Shown in pieces: positions 9,186 through 18,334 of a DNA stretch of 36,418 bases. The notes below the pieces were generated by a model, which worked only from the letters and a program-made list of their open reading frames with translations, searched no databases and had not been told where the DNA came from. How positions within the stretch are numbered: the first letter of the stretch is position 1; every line of letters starts with the position of its first letter. Made by a program: the position numbers and the translations under genes. Origin of the DNA: Acidobacteriota bacterium (lineage in GTDB: Bacteria > Acidobacteriota > Blastocatellia > RBC074); NCBI GenBank assembly GCA_018268995.1, contig JAFDVL010000037.1:1-36418 (forward strand). The letters run 5' to 3'.

Positions 9186-9551
9186 TCAAGAGGAGAAAAA
9201 CTCAACGGATTTAAACCCTAGTTCTACCAGTTTCCTACTGCCCTCTTCTTCAACTAAAGCATGAACCTTGCATGGCACAAACGATGATTGACATTCATTG
9301 CCTAAGTGATAATAATACAAGCCCTTGCCGCGAAGCGCATCGAACCGTTGTTCCTTGATTGGTCGCTTGCGCGCAGGCGGCACACTCGTTATTTGTTCCG
9401 GTCCTAATATTGAATAGCGAGTCTGTCGAATATTCACGAGAAATAAACAGAGGCATTTGTGATCACAATAAATTTGCCCGGCAGGCAAATATGGTTCTCT
9501 GTCTATTAAATTAAGTTGTGTACGCTCCCGCAACATCATCCAGGTTCTCAT
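9186..9551 (-). CDS. Doubtful small hypothetical protein
   Basis: An open frame of 121 residues in the otherwise empty 615-base divergent gap between yajQ and the GAF gene. The ATG at 9551 has a partial Shine-Dalgarno-like AGGTG upstream. The predicted protein has four cysteines (CDHKC, a later ECQ and PCK) and no domain I recognise. The composition is more A+T rich than neighbouring genes. It could be real, a decayed gene or chance; homologues in related genomes would decide. Confidence 0.3.
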   Translation of the reverse strand: MRTWMMLRERTQLNLIDREPYLPAGQIYCDHKCLCLFLVNIRQTRYSILGPEQITSVPPARKRPIKEQRFDALRGKGLYYYHLGNECQSSFVPCKVHALVEEEGSRKLVELGFKSVEFFSS

Positions 9552-9584
9552 CCTACGTCACCTAGAAGTCATTGGACTCATTAG

Positions 9585-9600
9585 TGGAGGGTTTACAGTG
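9585..9600 (+). promoter_or_regulatory. Shine-Dalgarno that fixes a GTG start
   Basis: GGAGGG about 7 bases before GTG at 9598 decides the start of the GAF-domain gene. No ATG in frame lies nearby. Confidence 0.7.
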
Positions 9601-11004
9601 TCAGAAAATCAGAATTGGCAAGAACAGCTTCAGCAACGTGCAGGCGATTTAATTGCTCAACGGTTAGGTAACTTTGCTGAAGAATTACAAACGGTGCAAG
9701 CGGCTCTCACTGGAATCCGTGAGCGACTACAAACCAATAGTGCAGCCGTAACTCCTGCCGAAACAGCAGGGTTACAAGAGTGTCTTGATCAGGCAAGATA
9801 CAACGCAATACAGGAAGTTGAGAATAGTTTCAAATCCCGCGTGGACGAAGCAGTCCAACAAGCGCGCGAAGAAACAGCAGCGCAAATCCGGGCCGAATAT
9901 GAAGGCAAAGTACAGGATTTACAAACGCAGCTGGAAAATGCGCAGCAAGCCAGTAGTGGCGTGGTGCACGGATTAGGAATGGCTGCGGCTGGGGCTGTCG
10001 GATTTGCGGCGGGTGGTGCGACCACAGAAAATTACCAGTCATTGCGTACGGCACTGGAAGAAATTGACGCACAACGCCAGCAGGCAGACGTATTGGCAAC
10101 CCTGGTGCGGTACGCGGCGAACTACACTCCGCGTGTTGTCTTCTTTGTCATCAAAAGTGGAAGCGCCATCGGCTGGAAAGCAACTGGCTTCACGAATGGA
10201 TTATCGGATGATACCGTGCGTGCGCTGAATATTCCCTTATCAGCCAATGCCACGTTGCATGAAGCCACCACGGCCTTACACACGGTTTCCGCGCAAAACT
10301 CCACCACAGGGGTTCTGGGACAATATGACTCCACCGTAGCACAGGCGGTTGCAGTGCCCCTGGTGATTCGTGGCAAAGCGGCAGCTGTTTTGTATGCGGA
10401 TTCTGGTTTCGAGGGCGGGCAAATTAATCTCGATGCCTTGGAATCGCTGATGCAAGTTACCAGCATGGCAATTGAGCTATTGCCTGTTCGTCGCAGCCAG
10501 CCGATTGCGGCTCAACCCGCGCCTGCCCCAGCACCACAAGTTGCCACGCCACCACCTGCACCCGAACCAGCACCCGCACCGTCTTTTGTACAGCAAACAC
10601 CAGAGGAAGCGCCTGCGGTTACGGCTTCAGTGGTCACGCCATTGCCAACGGCGGCTGAGGTTAAGGAAGCGGCACCAGCTTCGGTTTCGACTTCGGCCTC
10701 TTCGGTGCAAAGCGATGACGAAGTCCGCGCCCACAACGATGCACGACGGTTTGCTCGTTTGCTTGTTTCTGAAATCAAGCTTTATAACGAGCAAAAAGTT
10801 ATTGAAGGACGGCGCTCGCACGATTTGTACGAACGGTTGAAAGAAGATGTTGATCGGAGCCGCCAGATGTATGAAAAGCGCGTTTCAGCTTCCGTGGCTG
10901 CGAAGTTTGACTACTTTTACGACGAACTTCTACACACGCTTGGCGAAGGTGATCCGGCCAAACTTGGCAGCGGATGCCCAGGCCCAACCGTTCCGATTAA
11001 CTAA
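9598..11004 (+). CDS. GAF-domain protein with coiled coil and conserved C-terminal helical domain
   Basis: 468 residues from a GTG start with a good Shine-Dalgarno. Order: coiled coil (about 1-120, rich in Glu and Gln), a short glycine/alanine-rich hydrophobic stretch (GMAAAGAVGFAAGG, 127-140) that may be a membrane-touching hairpin, a GAF-like sensor domain (about 155-300, ending AAAVLYADSG), an Ala/Pro-rich linker (about 300-385), and a C-terminal helical block (RRFARLLVSEIKLYNEQ...YERLKEDVDRSRQMYEKRV, about 390-440) that recurs in proteins of Acidobacteriota and Myxococcota. The ligand is unknown; no kinase or cyclase domain is attached, so it probably acts through a partner. A terminator follows, so it is likely monocistronic. 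Confidence 0.75.
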   Translation: MSENQNWQEQLQQRAGDLIAQRLGNFAEELQTVQAALTGIRERLQTNSAAVTPAETAGLQECLDQARYNAIQEVENSFKSRVDEAVQQAREETAAQIRAEYEGKVQDLQTQLENAQQASSGVVHGLGMAAAGAVGFAAGGATTENYQSLRTALEEIDAQRQQADVLATLVRYAANYTPRVVFFVIKSGSAIGWKATGFTNGLSDDTVRALNIPLSANATLHEATTALHTVSAQNSTTGVLGQYDSTVAQAVAVPLVIRGKAAAVLYADSGFEGGQINLDALESLMQVTSMAIELLPVRRSQPIAAQPAPAPAPQVATPPPAPEPAPAPSFVQQTPEEAPAVTASVVTPLPTAAEVKEAAPASVSTSASSVQSDDEVRAHNDARRFARLLVSEIKLYNEQKVIEGRRSHDLYERLKEDVDRSRQMYEKRVSASVAAKFDYFYDELLHTLGEGDPAKLGSGCPGPTVPIN

Positions 11005-11038
11005 TCCGGCCCACTGTGCCGATTGCAGATGCTAGCGT

Positions 11039-11081
11039 ACGAGCCGAAGTCAAAAAAACTTGCGGCTCGTTATTTTTTTAT
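11039..11081 (+). terminator. Strong rho-independent terminator
   Basis: A 12-bp stem (ACGAGCCGAAGT against ACTTgCGGCTCGT with one bulged G) with a short A-rich loop, followed by TATTTTTTTAT. It is 35 bases after the GAF gene stop and ends that transcript. Confidence 0.9.
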
Positions 11082-11112
11082 CGTTAAAAACGCTCTTTTG
11101 CGAAAATTTTCC

Positions 11113-11121
11113 TGTTATACT
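11113..11121 (+). promoter_or_regulatory. Possible extended -10 promoter for slt
   Basis: TGTTATACT matches the extended -10 form TGnTATAAT. No good -35 box lies at 16-18 bases upstream, which suits extended -10 promoters. It lies between the terminator and the transglycosylase gene, about 118 bases before the start codon. Confidence 0.4.
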
Positions 11122-11238
11122 GCTACCCCCTCATGAAGTTTCCAATGAGCCGAAACCTGTTGCGCCGGTTGTTCAGTTCAAAGTCGTTATCGCCCTTCAT
11201 GACGACGTATATCCAGCTTAGATAGGAGCCAAAAGAAA

Positions 11239-13440
11239 ATGAACGTTGCTGCCTCTTGCCGAACCTCACTTAGGATTTCGTTGGCGCTGTGTCTGGTGAC
11301 AGGGATATGTTTTGCACAAGAATTGCGCGCACGCCTGAAAACAGCGGCTGCGGCCAATTCAGAAGTTGAATTGCAGCGAATTGAAAGCACCGCGCCGCGC
11401 TCAGAAGAAGCGGCACTGGCCAAGTTAGTGCGTGGCTATTTGCGGTTGCAGGCTAAAGATTACAACGCCGCCCTACTGGCGATAGATGAAACTGTCATTA
11501 CGCGTCAATCCAACCTGGGGGATTATGCGCTGTATTACCGCGCACAGGCGCTACAAGGCGCAGGCCGAATCGAGGAAGCAGAACGAGCCTATGTGCGCAC
11601 CGCAGAAATGTATCCGACTTCGGCCCTAGCTCGTACTGCAATCTTACAAGCGGCAGGATTGGGCATGGGGCGCGGAGCATATCAGGCCATCGTTGGATAT
11701 GTAGATAAACTCGCCGCAGCGAACGATGGGACAGCGCTGAAATTCAAAGCCGAGGCGCTGGAAAAAATGGGCAAAACGGAAGAAGCGGCAGCGGCCTGGC
11801 GCAAGATTTATTTCGAGGCACCACAAGCGCCCGAAGCGAGTGAAGTATCTAACAAGCTGACCGCACTCGGAGCCGCCCCAGCCATCACAGGAGCCACTGC
11901 GCAAATGATGCGCGCTCGCTCGGACAAACTGTACCAAAACAACCTCTGGGTCATCGCCGGGCAATCGTATGATCAATTAGTTCGACTGTTCCCGTTGGCG
12001 GCTGACCCCGAAGCCTATTTACGCGGCGGCATCAGCTACTACAAAGCAAAGTCCTATCAACAAGCCTTGAATCTGCTGATCAACGTTCGGTCGCGTTCCA
12101 TCAAGGATCAAACCGATGCAATTTATTATCGCGGGCTAAGCTATAAGGCATTACGGCAGGAAGCGCAGATGTTTCAGGCATTAGCTGATTTGCGCCGAAT
12201 TGCCCCGAACAGCCCGCAACTCGGAAACCTGCTTTTCCAAATCGGCAAGGGCTATGAAACCTCTCAACCGACCACGGCCCAGACGTATTACGAACAGCTT
12301 TTTCGTGAGGCACCGCGTGCAGAAAGCGCCGATGAAGCCCACTTCTGGCGGGCCTGGCGCGCACACGAAGCGAAGGACTATGCCACATCAGCCAGGCTTC
12401 TGATTGAACACGTTGCCGAATATGGCGATGTCACAGACAACCGGGGCAAAGCGGCATTCTGGGGCGCACGGGATGCAGAACGTGCGGGTGATCGTGCTCG
12501 TGCGTTGACGATGTACAAAGCCTTGTTGCCGCGTTATGGCGCAGGTTGGTACGGGTATAACTCCGAACGGCACATCGAAGAAATCAAGCGGACGGGCGTT
12601 AAGGAAATGGCCCCCGAAGCCGATGCAGTGTTGAGCCGTGCAGTTGCGAAGTTACAAGTCAATCCGCCCGTGGTCGAAACGATGAATCCAGCGGATGAAG
12701 AGCGGCTGACAAAAGCCCGCTCGCTGGTGCTGATCAATTTGGCTCAGGCCGCGTTGAGTGAGTTGGAATCTGCCCGCAACCGTGCCGCCAATTCACCTCG
12801 CATCAATTTGCAAATTGCCCAGATTTATCGCGCCCGAAATGAAAATGTTTCGGCGGTGAATGTTTTGAAACGTGCTTATCCAGACTATGGTCAGGCACTG
12901 GTCAGCGAAATGCCACGCGATGCCTGGGATGTATTTTATCCGCTCGGCTGGTGGTCAACGATCAAAGAAGAGGCTAAGCGCAATAATATCGATCCGTATA
13001 TGATCGTCGGACTCATTCGCCAGGAAACGATTTTCAATCCCACCGCAGTCAGCCGCGCTAACGCGATTGGATTGATGCAATTGCTGCCGTCCACGGGGCG
13101 CTCAGTTGCCAAACGTTACAGTTTAGGGGGCGGAGCAATTAGTTCAGCTGACCTGTTCAATCCAATCCTGAACATTCAACTTGGCACTGCTTATGTGGCA
13201 GAGCAAATCCGGCAATTCGGGCGGTTTGAATATGTTGCAGCCGCATACAACGGTGGCCCTTCACGTGTGTCGCGCTGGTTGGTAGAGTTGCCCGCCGGGG
13301 ACATCGAAGAATGGGTTGATGCAATTCCCCTGAGCGAAACAAGAGCCTATGTGCAAGGTGTCTATCGCAACGCACGCCAATACAAACGGCTCTACGATGA
13401 GCAGGGACGATTCCGGCCTGAAGTTGGCGATGGAAAATAA
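11239..13440 (+). CDS. slt: Soluble lytic murein transglycosylase (Slt type)
   Basis: 733 residues. It cleaves the glycan strands of peptidoglycan to form 1,6-anhydro-muropeptides in the periplasm. A Sec signal peptide covers residues 1-26 (ending GICFA). A long alpha-superhelical TPR-like region (about 40-550) is followed by the SLT catalytic domain: RQETIFNPTAVSRANAIGLMQL, with catalytic Glu at residue 596, then AYNGGPSRVSRW. Length is close to E. coli Slt70. The start ATG follows TAGGAG by 8 bases. Anhydro-muropeptides released by such enzymes feed sugar salvage, which fits the AmgK-like gene in this window, though the two are not in one operon. Confidence 0.93.
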   Translation: MNVAASCRTSLRISLALCLVTGICFAQELRARLKTAAAANSEVELQRIESTAPRSEEAALAKLVRGYLRLQAKDYNAALLAIDETVITRQSNLGDYALYYRAQALQGAGRIEEAERAYVRTAEMYPTSALARTAILQAAGLGMGRGAYQAIVGYVDKLAAANDGTALKFKAEALEKMGKTEEAAAAWRKIYFEAPQAPEASEVSNKLTALGAAPAITGATAQMMRARSDKLYQNNLWVIAGQSYDQLVRLFPLAADPEAYLRGGISYYKAKSYQQALNLLINVRSRSIKDQTDAIYYRGLSYKALRQEAQMFQALADLRRIAPNSPQLGNLLFQIGKGYETSQPTTAQTYYEQLFREAPRAESADEAHFWRAWRAHEAKDYATSARLLIEHVAEYGDVTDNRGKAAFWGARDAERAGDRARALTMYKALLPRYGAGWYGYNSERHIEEIKRTGVKEMAPEADAVLSRAVAKLQVNPPVVETMNPADEERLTKARSLVLINLAQAALSELESARNRAANSPRINLQIAQIYRARNENVSAVNVLKRAYPDYGQALVSEMPRDAWDVFYPLGWWSTIKEEAKRNNIDPYMIVGLIRQETIFNPTAVSRANAIGLMQLLPSTGRSVAKRYSLGGGAISSADLFNPILNIQLGTAYVAEQIRQFGRFEYVAAAYNGGPSRVSRWLVELPAGDIEEWVDAIPLSETRAYVQGVYRNARQYKRLYDEQGRFRPEVGDGK

Positions 13441-13549
13441 TTCGAGGGAAATGCGATCTCTCAACATAACTGAAGACAGAAAGATGGGGACAGAAACCAA
13501 TTCATTTTGGGTTTGTCCTCATTTTCCTTTCCGGTCAATTGAATCCGTC

Positions 13550-14437
13550 ATGCTGCGTATTTGTTTTAGATTGGTTTTGTTCTGCGCTCTCTCATTTTCC
13601 ATTCTCGCGCAAGAAACTGACAAGCCTTCCCTATTAGTGAAAGCCGATGCTGGAACAATCATTTGGGTAGATAACCTGCGTTATGGCACGGTATCGGAAA
13701 TGGGAGAATTAGCAATCAGGAACCTGAAGGCAGGAACCCATAAATTGCGCGCCCGCCTGTTGGGCAAAAGCGAAGTAACACAATCCTTTCAGATCAAAGC
13801 CAACGCTCCGGCTGCAATTCAAATCACCTTTAAGCTACCACCCAGTGCCGCAGAAGAAAGCTTTCAAAAAGCGGAATCTTTGCGCGAAAAAGGCAAACAT
13901 AAAGAGGCCATCGCTGAATACCAAGCCGCTCTCAACCACAGCAAAACATTGTTCACGCAGGCCCGCATTGGGCTGGCGCGAAGTCTGATGGCCAGCAGCG
14001 AGTACGAACAAGCAATTACAGAGGCACGGCGAGCCGCGAAAGAAGTTGCGGCAAATACGGCATTGGCAGCGGAGGCCACGACAGTGGTCGCCAACACCTT
14101 CCGAGCACAAGGACTCTATGAAGAGGCGTTTGAAAATTATCGCAAAGCTTTATCGCTAACACGCAATATTTCACCGGAAGCGCATACGGGTTTAGCACTC
14201 ACTTATCAGGAAGAAAACAAGCTCGAAGAAGCCATCCAGCATTTTCAGAGTGCTGTCGAACAAGCCAATGAAACTGAACCGATTATTTATTACCTGCTTG
14301 GTAACCTGCTGGATCGCGAAGGCAAGATCAAAGAGGCTATTGCAACGTACGAAACCTATTTACGATTAGCCCCGAACAGCAAATTTGCGGTCACGACTCG
14401 TTCGATGCTTCGGCAGTTGAAACGCGATGCGCGTTAG
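13550..14437 (+). CDS. Exported PEGA-like/TPR repeat protein
   Basis: 295 residues from the ATG at 13550; upstream in-frame codons overlap slt and do not look like a leader, whereas MLRICFRLVLFCALSFSILAQ is a clean signal peptide. Residues about 28-95 look like a PEGA-type beta-sandwich (KADAGTIIWVDNLRYGTV... LKAGTHKLRARLLG). Residues about 100-285 hold several TPR units (for example KGKHKEAIAEYQAALN and GLYEEAFENYRKALS). Such proteins usually act as periplasmic scaffolds. It starts 109 bases after slt, so co-transcription is plausible. Partner unknown. Confidence 0.8.
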   Translation: MLRICFRLVLFCALSFSILAQETDKPSLLVKADAGTIIWVDNLRYGTVSEMGELAIRNLKAGTHKLRARLLGKSEVTQSFQIKANAPAAIQITFKLPPSAAEESFQKAESLREKGKHKEAIAEYQAALNHSKTLFTQARIGLARSLMASSEYEQAITEARRAAKEVAANTALAAEATTVVANTFRAQGLYEEAFENYRKALSLTRNISPEAHTGLALTYQEENKLEEAIQHFQSAVEQANETEPIIYYLLGNLLDREGKIKEAIATYETYLRLAPNSKFAVTTRSMLRQLKRDAR

Positions 14438-14528
14438 GTTCGACAGCCGATCAATTTGACGCTCCCACCTGTACGCAGGTACACTTTCCTTTCATAAAAC
14501 TATTACACAGCAGTACAAGGTTAACGCT

Positions 14529-15875
14529 ATGCCAGCCATGAAATTCAGATCCTTCGTTGTTCCGACATTGTGTTTATTGCTACTGTCCGCTTTTGCCTTT
14601 GGCCAAAAAGAGAAAGACAAAAAGCCAAAACTAACGGCACCCGCAGTTCCTGAAGTCGTTCCGCGTACCCCTTACAGCGAAGTGCGGCGCGAATCCTTGC
14701 TGAACGGATTGCAAGTCATCATGCTCGAACGACAGGATGAGCCGAAAGTCACCTGTCATCTGGTGATTCGCGGAGGCTCAATGTTTGATCTGGCCGGCAG
14801 GGCGGGATTGGCAACGATAACCGTAGAGTCATTGCTTGGCGTGAATCCACAATTAACCCAGGAATTGGAATCGCTTGACGCGAAAATGAATTGGGAGGTA
14901 ACACCCGATATTACCGGGTTTCATATTGAATCTCCGGGCAGCAACCTGGATCAGGTATTAGCTATCGTCAGCCGTTTGTTAGTTGTGGACAACGTCCGCA
15001 AAGAAGCATTTGAAAATGCCCAAAAGGCGCGGTTGGAAAAGCTGAAATCACAACAACTCACGCCTGCGGCCAAAGCGGATGAGGCATTCTACGCCACGTT
15101 GTATGGTGATCATCCTTACGGACATAACACAGAAGGAACCCTCGAAACGATCAATGCAATCAAACATGGGGATGTGCTGGATTTTTACAAGCGGGTGTAT
15201 CTGGCGAACAATATGTTTGCCGTCGTGCATGGCAATTTGCGGCTGGAGCGGGTGATGAGTTTATTCCGCATGTTCTATGGCAGTTGGATCAAAGGCGTGC
15301 CGCCGCCGCCTGCCTTTCGCCCGCCGCATCGCACAATTGAGGCACGCGTCAACAAGGTCGAGCAGGCCGACTTAGCCAACGTCGAAATTCGTGGCGGTGT
15401 CATTGGTGTTTCCCATACTGATCCTGATTACATTGCGACCATGCTGCTTTCACGCGTCCTTGAGGCGCGTCTCAAAAAACTTTCGGCTGCGGCTGCGGCA
15501 CAATTTGTACCGCGCGTGTTAGCCGCGCCTTTATATTTTTCGGCTTCTGTCCCAGCGGAAAAAGCCACAGAACTTTCACGGCAGGCCACCGATTTGTTCG
15601 GGACTCTCGACAAAGCGGAAATCGCCGAATCTGAACTGGCAACAGCACAAACTGCTTTATTGGGTGAACATCAGGCGCGCCCAATTCCAGAATATCTACG
15701 CGAAATTGCGGCGTTCAAATTACCCGAAACCTATCCGCTTACCTATGAAAGCAAGGTCAAAGCGGTCTCGACGCTGGATTTGCAACGCGTCGCCAAACGG
15801 CTGCTTGAAGCTAATGCGCTGACCGTGCTGGTGCTGGGCAAGGTGAATGACGGAACAAAATCTCAATCTGAATAG
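14529..15875 (+). CDS. M16-family peptidase homologue lacking the zinc motif
   Basis: 448 residues with a signal peptide (about 1-25, ending AFAFG). The overall layout is that of an M16B/M16C (pitrilysin-like) half: an N-terminal domain with LLNGLQVIMLERQDEPKVTCHLVIRGGSMFDLAGRAGLA, then YGDHPYGHNTEGT and a second domain. The HxxEH zinc motif, which should follow GRAGLA, reads TITVE (T96, V99, E100), so it cannot bind zinc in the usual way. M16B enzymes often work as a catalytic plus a non-catalytic subunit; no catalytic partner is in this window. It could be a chaperone-like partner for a peptidase encoded elsewhere. An in-frame ATG three codons later is an alternative start. Confidence 0.82.
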   Translation: MPAMKFRSFVVPTLCLLLLSAFAFGQKEKDKKPKLTAPAVPEVVPRTPYSEVRRESLLNGLQVIMLERQDEPKVTCHLVIRGGSMFDLAGRAGLATITVESLLGVNPQLTQELESLDAKMNWEVTPDITGFHIESPGSNLDQVLAIVSRLLVVDNVRKEAFENAQKARLEKLKSQQLTPAAKADEAFYATLYGDHPYGHNTEGTLETINAIKHGDVLDFYKRVYLANNMFAVVHGNLRLERVMSLFRMFYGSWIKGVPPPPAFRPPHRTIEARVNKVEQADLANVEIRGGVIGVSHTDPDYIATMLLSRVLEARLKKLSAAAAAQFVPRVLAAPLYFSASVPAEKATELSRQATDLFGTLDKAEIAESELATAQTALLGEHQARPIPEYLREIAAFKLPETYPLTYESKVKAVSTLDLQRVAKRLLEANALTVLVLGKVNDGTKSQSE

Positions 15876-15882
15876 CCACAGA

Positions 15883-15998
15883 TTTGAGATCGGAAATTAA
15901 AGATTTGAACGGTGTGCGAAAAAAACGGATTCGATTTCTGTCGTCTGTAAAATTGCGAAAATCTCAAGGATTTCAGTTCTTAAATTTCCCATCTCAAA
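15883..15998. repeat. Long-range inverted repeat upstream of menG
   Basis: 21-base arms at 15883-15903 and 15978-15998 are complementary with two mismatches and enclose 74 bases. It fills nearly the whole gap between the M16-like gene and menG, and ends 6 bases before the menG ATG. It could be a small dispersed palindromic element or a leader structure that masks the menG ribosome site. Confidence 0.6.
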
Positions 15999-16004
15999 AC
16001 ATCC

Positions 16005-16727
16005 ATGTCGTCTCCTGATCCTCAATTTAATGCCCAGGGCAAACATAAGGCAGTGCAGGCCATGTTTGCCGAAATCGCGCCAACCTACGACCGCCTGAAT
16101 CATTTGCTTTCGGCGAACATTGACAAGCGATGGCGGCGATTGGTCGGCAAAAAGCTGGAGGATGTTTTACGGCGACCTGACGCTCTCGTTCTGGACTTGT
16201 GCTGTGGCACAGCGGACCTAACATTGGAATTATCACAGCAGGCACCGCAAGCCCGCGTGATTGGTTGTGATTTTTGCCATCCGATGCTGGTGCTGGGTCT
16301 CAAGAAAATCCCATCACAGGCGGCCTTGATTGAGGGCGATGCGTTGCACTTACCTGTTGCCAGTAACACGGTAGATGCTGTTACAAATGCTTTTGGGCTA
16401 CGCAATTTAGAAAACGTTGAGGGCGGGCTCAGTGAAATTTACCGCGTGCTGAAGCCAACCGGGCGCGTGGCAATTCTGGAATTTTCGCATCCGGTTGTTC
16501 CATTATTACGAACCGCATTTCGTTTTTATTTCACGAAAATTCTGCCGCAAATCGGGGGACTCATTTCCGGCTCACGACAGGCCTATAGCTATCTGCCTGA
16601 ATCAGTCAGCCATTTTCCTGACCAGAAGCGATTGGCAGAAATCATGACGAAGGTGGGTTTTACGGACGTAAGCTATATAAATCTGTCAGCCGGAATTGCG
16701 GCACTTCACCTGGGAACGAAAAGATAA
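16005..16727 (+). CDS. menG: Demethylmenaquinone/ubiquinone C-methyltransferase
   Basis: 240 residues. It carries out the last methylation of menaquinone (MenG) or a C-methylation in ubiquinone synthesis (UbiE). All family marks are present: FAEIAPTYDRLNHLLS near the N-terminus, motif I VLDLCCGTADL, then NAFGLRNLEN, ILEFSHP and GSRQAYSYLPESVSHFPD. The menaquinone role is preferred because no ubiquinone-specific genes are visible and Acidobacteriota use menaquinone. The start ATG is the first in frame after a long inverted repeat; no clear Shine-Dalgarno. The polyprenyl synthase at 7444-8469 could supply the side chain. Confidence 0.93.
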   Translation: MSSPDPQFNAQGKHKAVQAMFAEIAPTYDRLNHLLSANIDKRWRRLVGKKLEDVLRRPDALVLDLCCGTADLTLELSQQAPQARVIGCDFCHPMLVLGLKKIPSQAALIEGDALHLPVASNTVDAVTNAFGLRNLENVEGGLSEIYRVLKPTGRVAILEFSHPVVPLLRTAFRFYFTKILPQIGGLISGSRQAYSYLPESVSHFPDQKRLAEIMTKVGFTDVSYINLSAGIAALHLGTKR

Positions 16728-16830
16728 TGCAGCGATCAGGGCAGGCAGTATATTTCAGTTTCCTGAATCGCAGCAATGATTTATACTCCCTTCCCTTGCC
16801 CCTCAAAGGTATCGAGATAGAGAAAATCTA

Positions 16831-18264
16831 ATGAGTTTACCGATTCAGTTTTTTACCGATAATTTTAATATTACAGTCGCAGACATTGAGAAGCTGTTAG
16901 CCGTTGCGCTTTCTCGCGGCGGTGATTATGCGGACTTATATTTTGAGCATTCTGTGCTGAGCAATCTAAGCCTTGACGAGCAGCTCATCAAATCGGCGAA
17001 CCGCGCCATCTCGCAAGGTGTCGGGGTGCGCGTTATTTCTGGCGAGCGAACCGGCTATGCCTACTGCGACGAGATCAACCCCGAAGCGATTCGCACTGCG
17101 GCGATTACAGCAGCACACATTGCCAACAGTACAGCCGACGTCGCGCCCGTAAATGTTACGGCGCATGACACGCCTCGCAATTTGTATCACGTAGCAAACC
17201 CGGCTAGTGAAGAATCGCTGGCCAATAAAATCGAAATGCTGACGCGCGCAGATCGCACCGCCCGCGCTTACGACCCACGCATTCGCCAGGTGCAGGCCAG
17301 CCTGGTGGATGAGTACAAAGTAATTTTGATTGCCACTTCTGAAGGCCTGCTAATCGGAGACTTCCAACCACTGGTGCGAATGAATGTCTCCTGCATTGCC
17401 GATGACGATGGCAATTTACAGGCGGGACGCACAGGCGGCGGTGGACGTGCTGGATTGGACGTATTTGTGGATCAACGTTCGCCCGAACAATTTGCGACGG
17501 CAGCCGCACGTCAGGCCATCGTCCAGCTTGACGCCATTGAGGCTCCCGCCGGAACGATGGAAGTCGTGCTGGGGCCGGGTTGGCCCGGCATCCTGTTGCA
17601 CGAAGCTGTTGGGCACGGATTGGAATCTGATTTCAATCGCAAAGGGACATCCGCTTTTTCGGGGATGATCGGACAAAAGGTGGCCAGCGAGCTTTGCACA
17701 ATCATTGATGACGGCACGATTGAAGGCCGTCGCGGCTCGCTCAACATTGATGACGAAGGACATGCCTCTTCGCGCACAGTGCTGATTGAAAACGGCATCT
17801 TGCGCGGCTATCTGCAAGATCATTTGAGCGCAAGCCTGACCAAAGCGCAGCAAACCGGCAATGGACGACGTGAAAGCTATCAATGTCTGCCCATGCCGCG
17901 AATGACAAATACATTCATGCTTAGCGGGCAGGATTCGCCGGAAGATGTGATTGCCTCAGTCAAGCGCGGCCTCTACGCCGTAAATTTTGGCGGTGGTCAG
18001 GTAGACATTACGAATGGCAAGTTTGTCTTCTCAACCAGTGAAGCGTATTTAATCGAAGATGGGAAAATTACGGCTCCGGTCAAAGGGGCCACTCTGATCG
18101 GACACGGCCCCAGTGCGTTAACGAAAGTCACAGCGGTGGGCCACGATTTAGCACTGGATCAGGGGGTTGGCCTGTGCGGTAAAAGCGGGCAATCGGTTCC
18201 CGTCGGGGTTGGACTACCAACCATCAAAATTTCTGAAATGACTGTTGGTGGAACGAAAGGATAG
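16831..18264 (+). CDS. tldD: TldD metalloprotease subunit
   Basis: 477 residues, usual for TldD. Together with TldE it forms a heterodimeric zinc protease that degrades unfolded short peptides and, in several species, matures microcin-type RiPPs or removes CcdA antitoxin. The catalytic HExxxH motif is seen as HEAVGH at residues 257-262, and the late cysteine (GVGLCGKSGQSVPVG) is the typical third zinc ligand. GPGWPGILLHEAVGHGLE is the family signature. The gene is followed after 70 bases by tldE, so the two are almost certainly one operon. Cytoplasmic; no signal. Confidence 0.95.
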   Translation: MSLPIQFFTDNFNITVADIEKLLAVALSRGGDYADLYFEHSVLSNLSLDEQLIKSANRAISQGVGVRVISGERTGYAYCDEINPEAIRTAAITAAHIANSTADVAPVNVTAHDTPRNLYHVANPASEESLANKIEMLTRADRTARAYDPRIRQVQASLVDEYKVILIATSEGLLIGDFQPLVRMNVSCIADDDGNLQAGRTGGGGRAGLDVFVDQRSPEQFATAAARQAIVQLDAIEAPAGTMEVVLGPGWPGILLHEAVGHGLESDFNRKGTSAFSGMIGQKVASELCTIIDDGTIEGRRGSLNIDDEGHASSRTVLIENGILRGYLQDHLSASLTKAQQTGNGRRESYQCLPMPRMTNTFMLSGQDSPEDVIASVKRGLYAVNFGGGQVDITNGKFVFSTSEAYLIEDGKITAPVKGATLIGHGPSALTKVTAVGHDLALDQGVGLCGKSGQSVPVGVGLPTIKISEMTVGGTKG

Positions 18265-18270
18265 GGCCTG

Positions 18271-18317
18271 GGCTGAGGAATCGGGAGGAACTGATTTTCC
18301 CGCTTCACGCCTCAGCC
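18271..18317 (+). repeat. Nested inverted repeats in the tldD-tldE gap
   Basis: GGCTGAGG (18271-18278) pairs with CCTCAGCC (18310-18317), and inside it CGGGA pairs with TCCCG (18282-18302). No T-tract follows, so it may tune relative expression or stability of the tldD and tldE messages rather than terminate. Confidence 0.5.
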
Positions 18318-18334
18318 TTCAGCCCTGAAAAACG

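Noticed and set aside
13349..13549. Longer N-terminus for the PEGA/TPR protein
   Set aside because: It overlaps the slt 3' end and has no leader features; the signal peptide begins at 13550.
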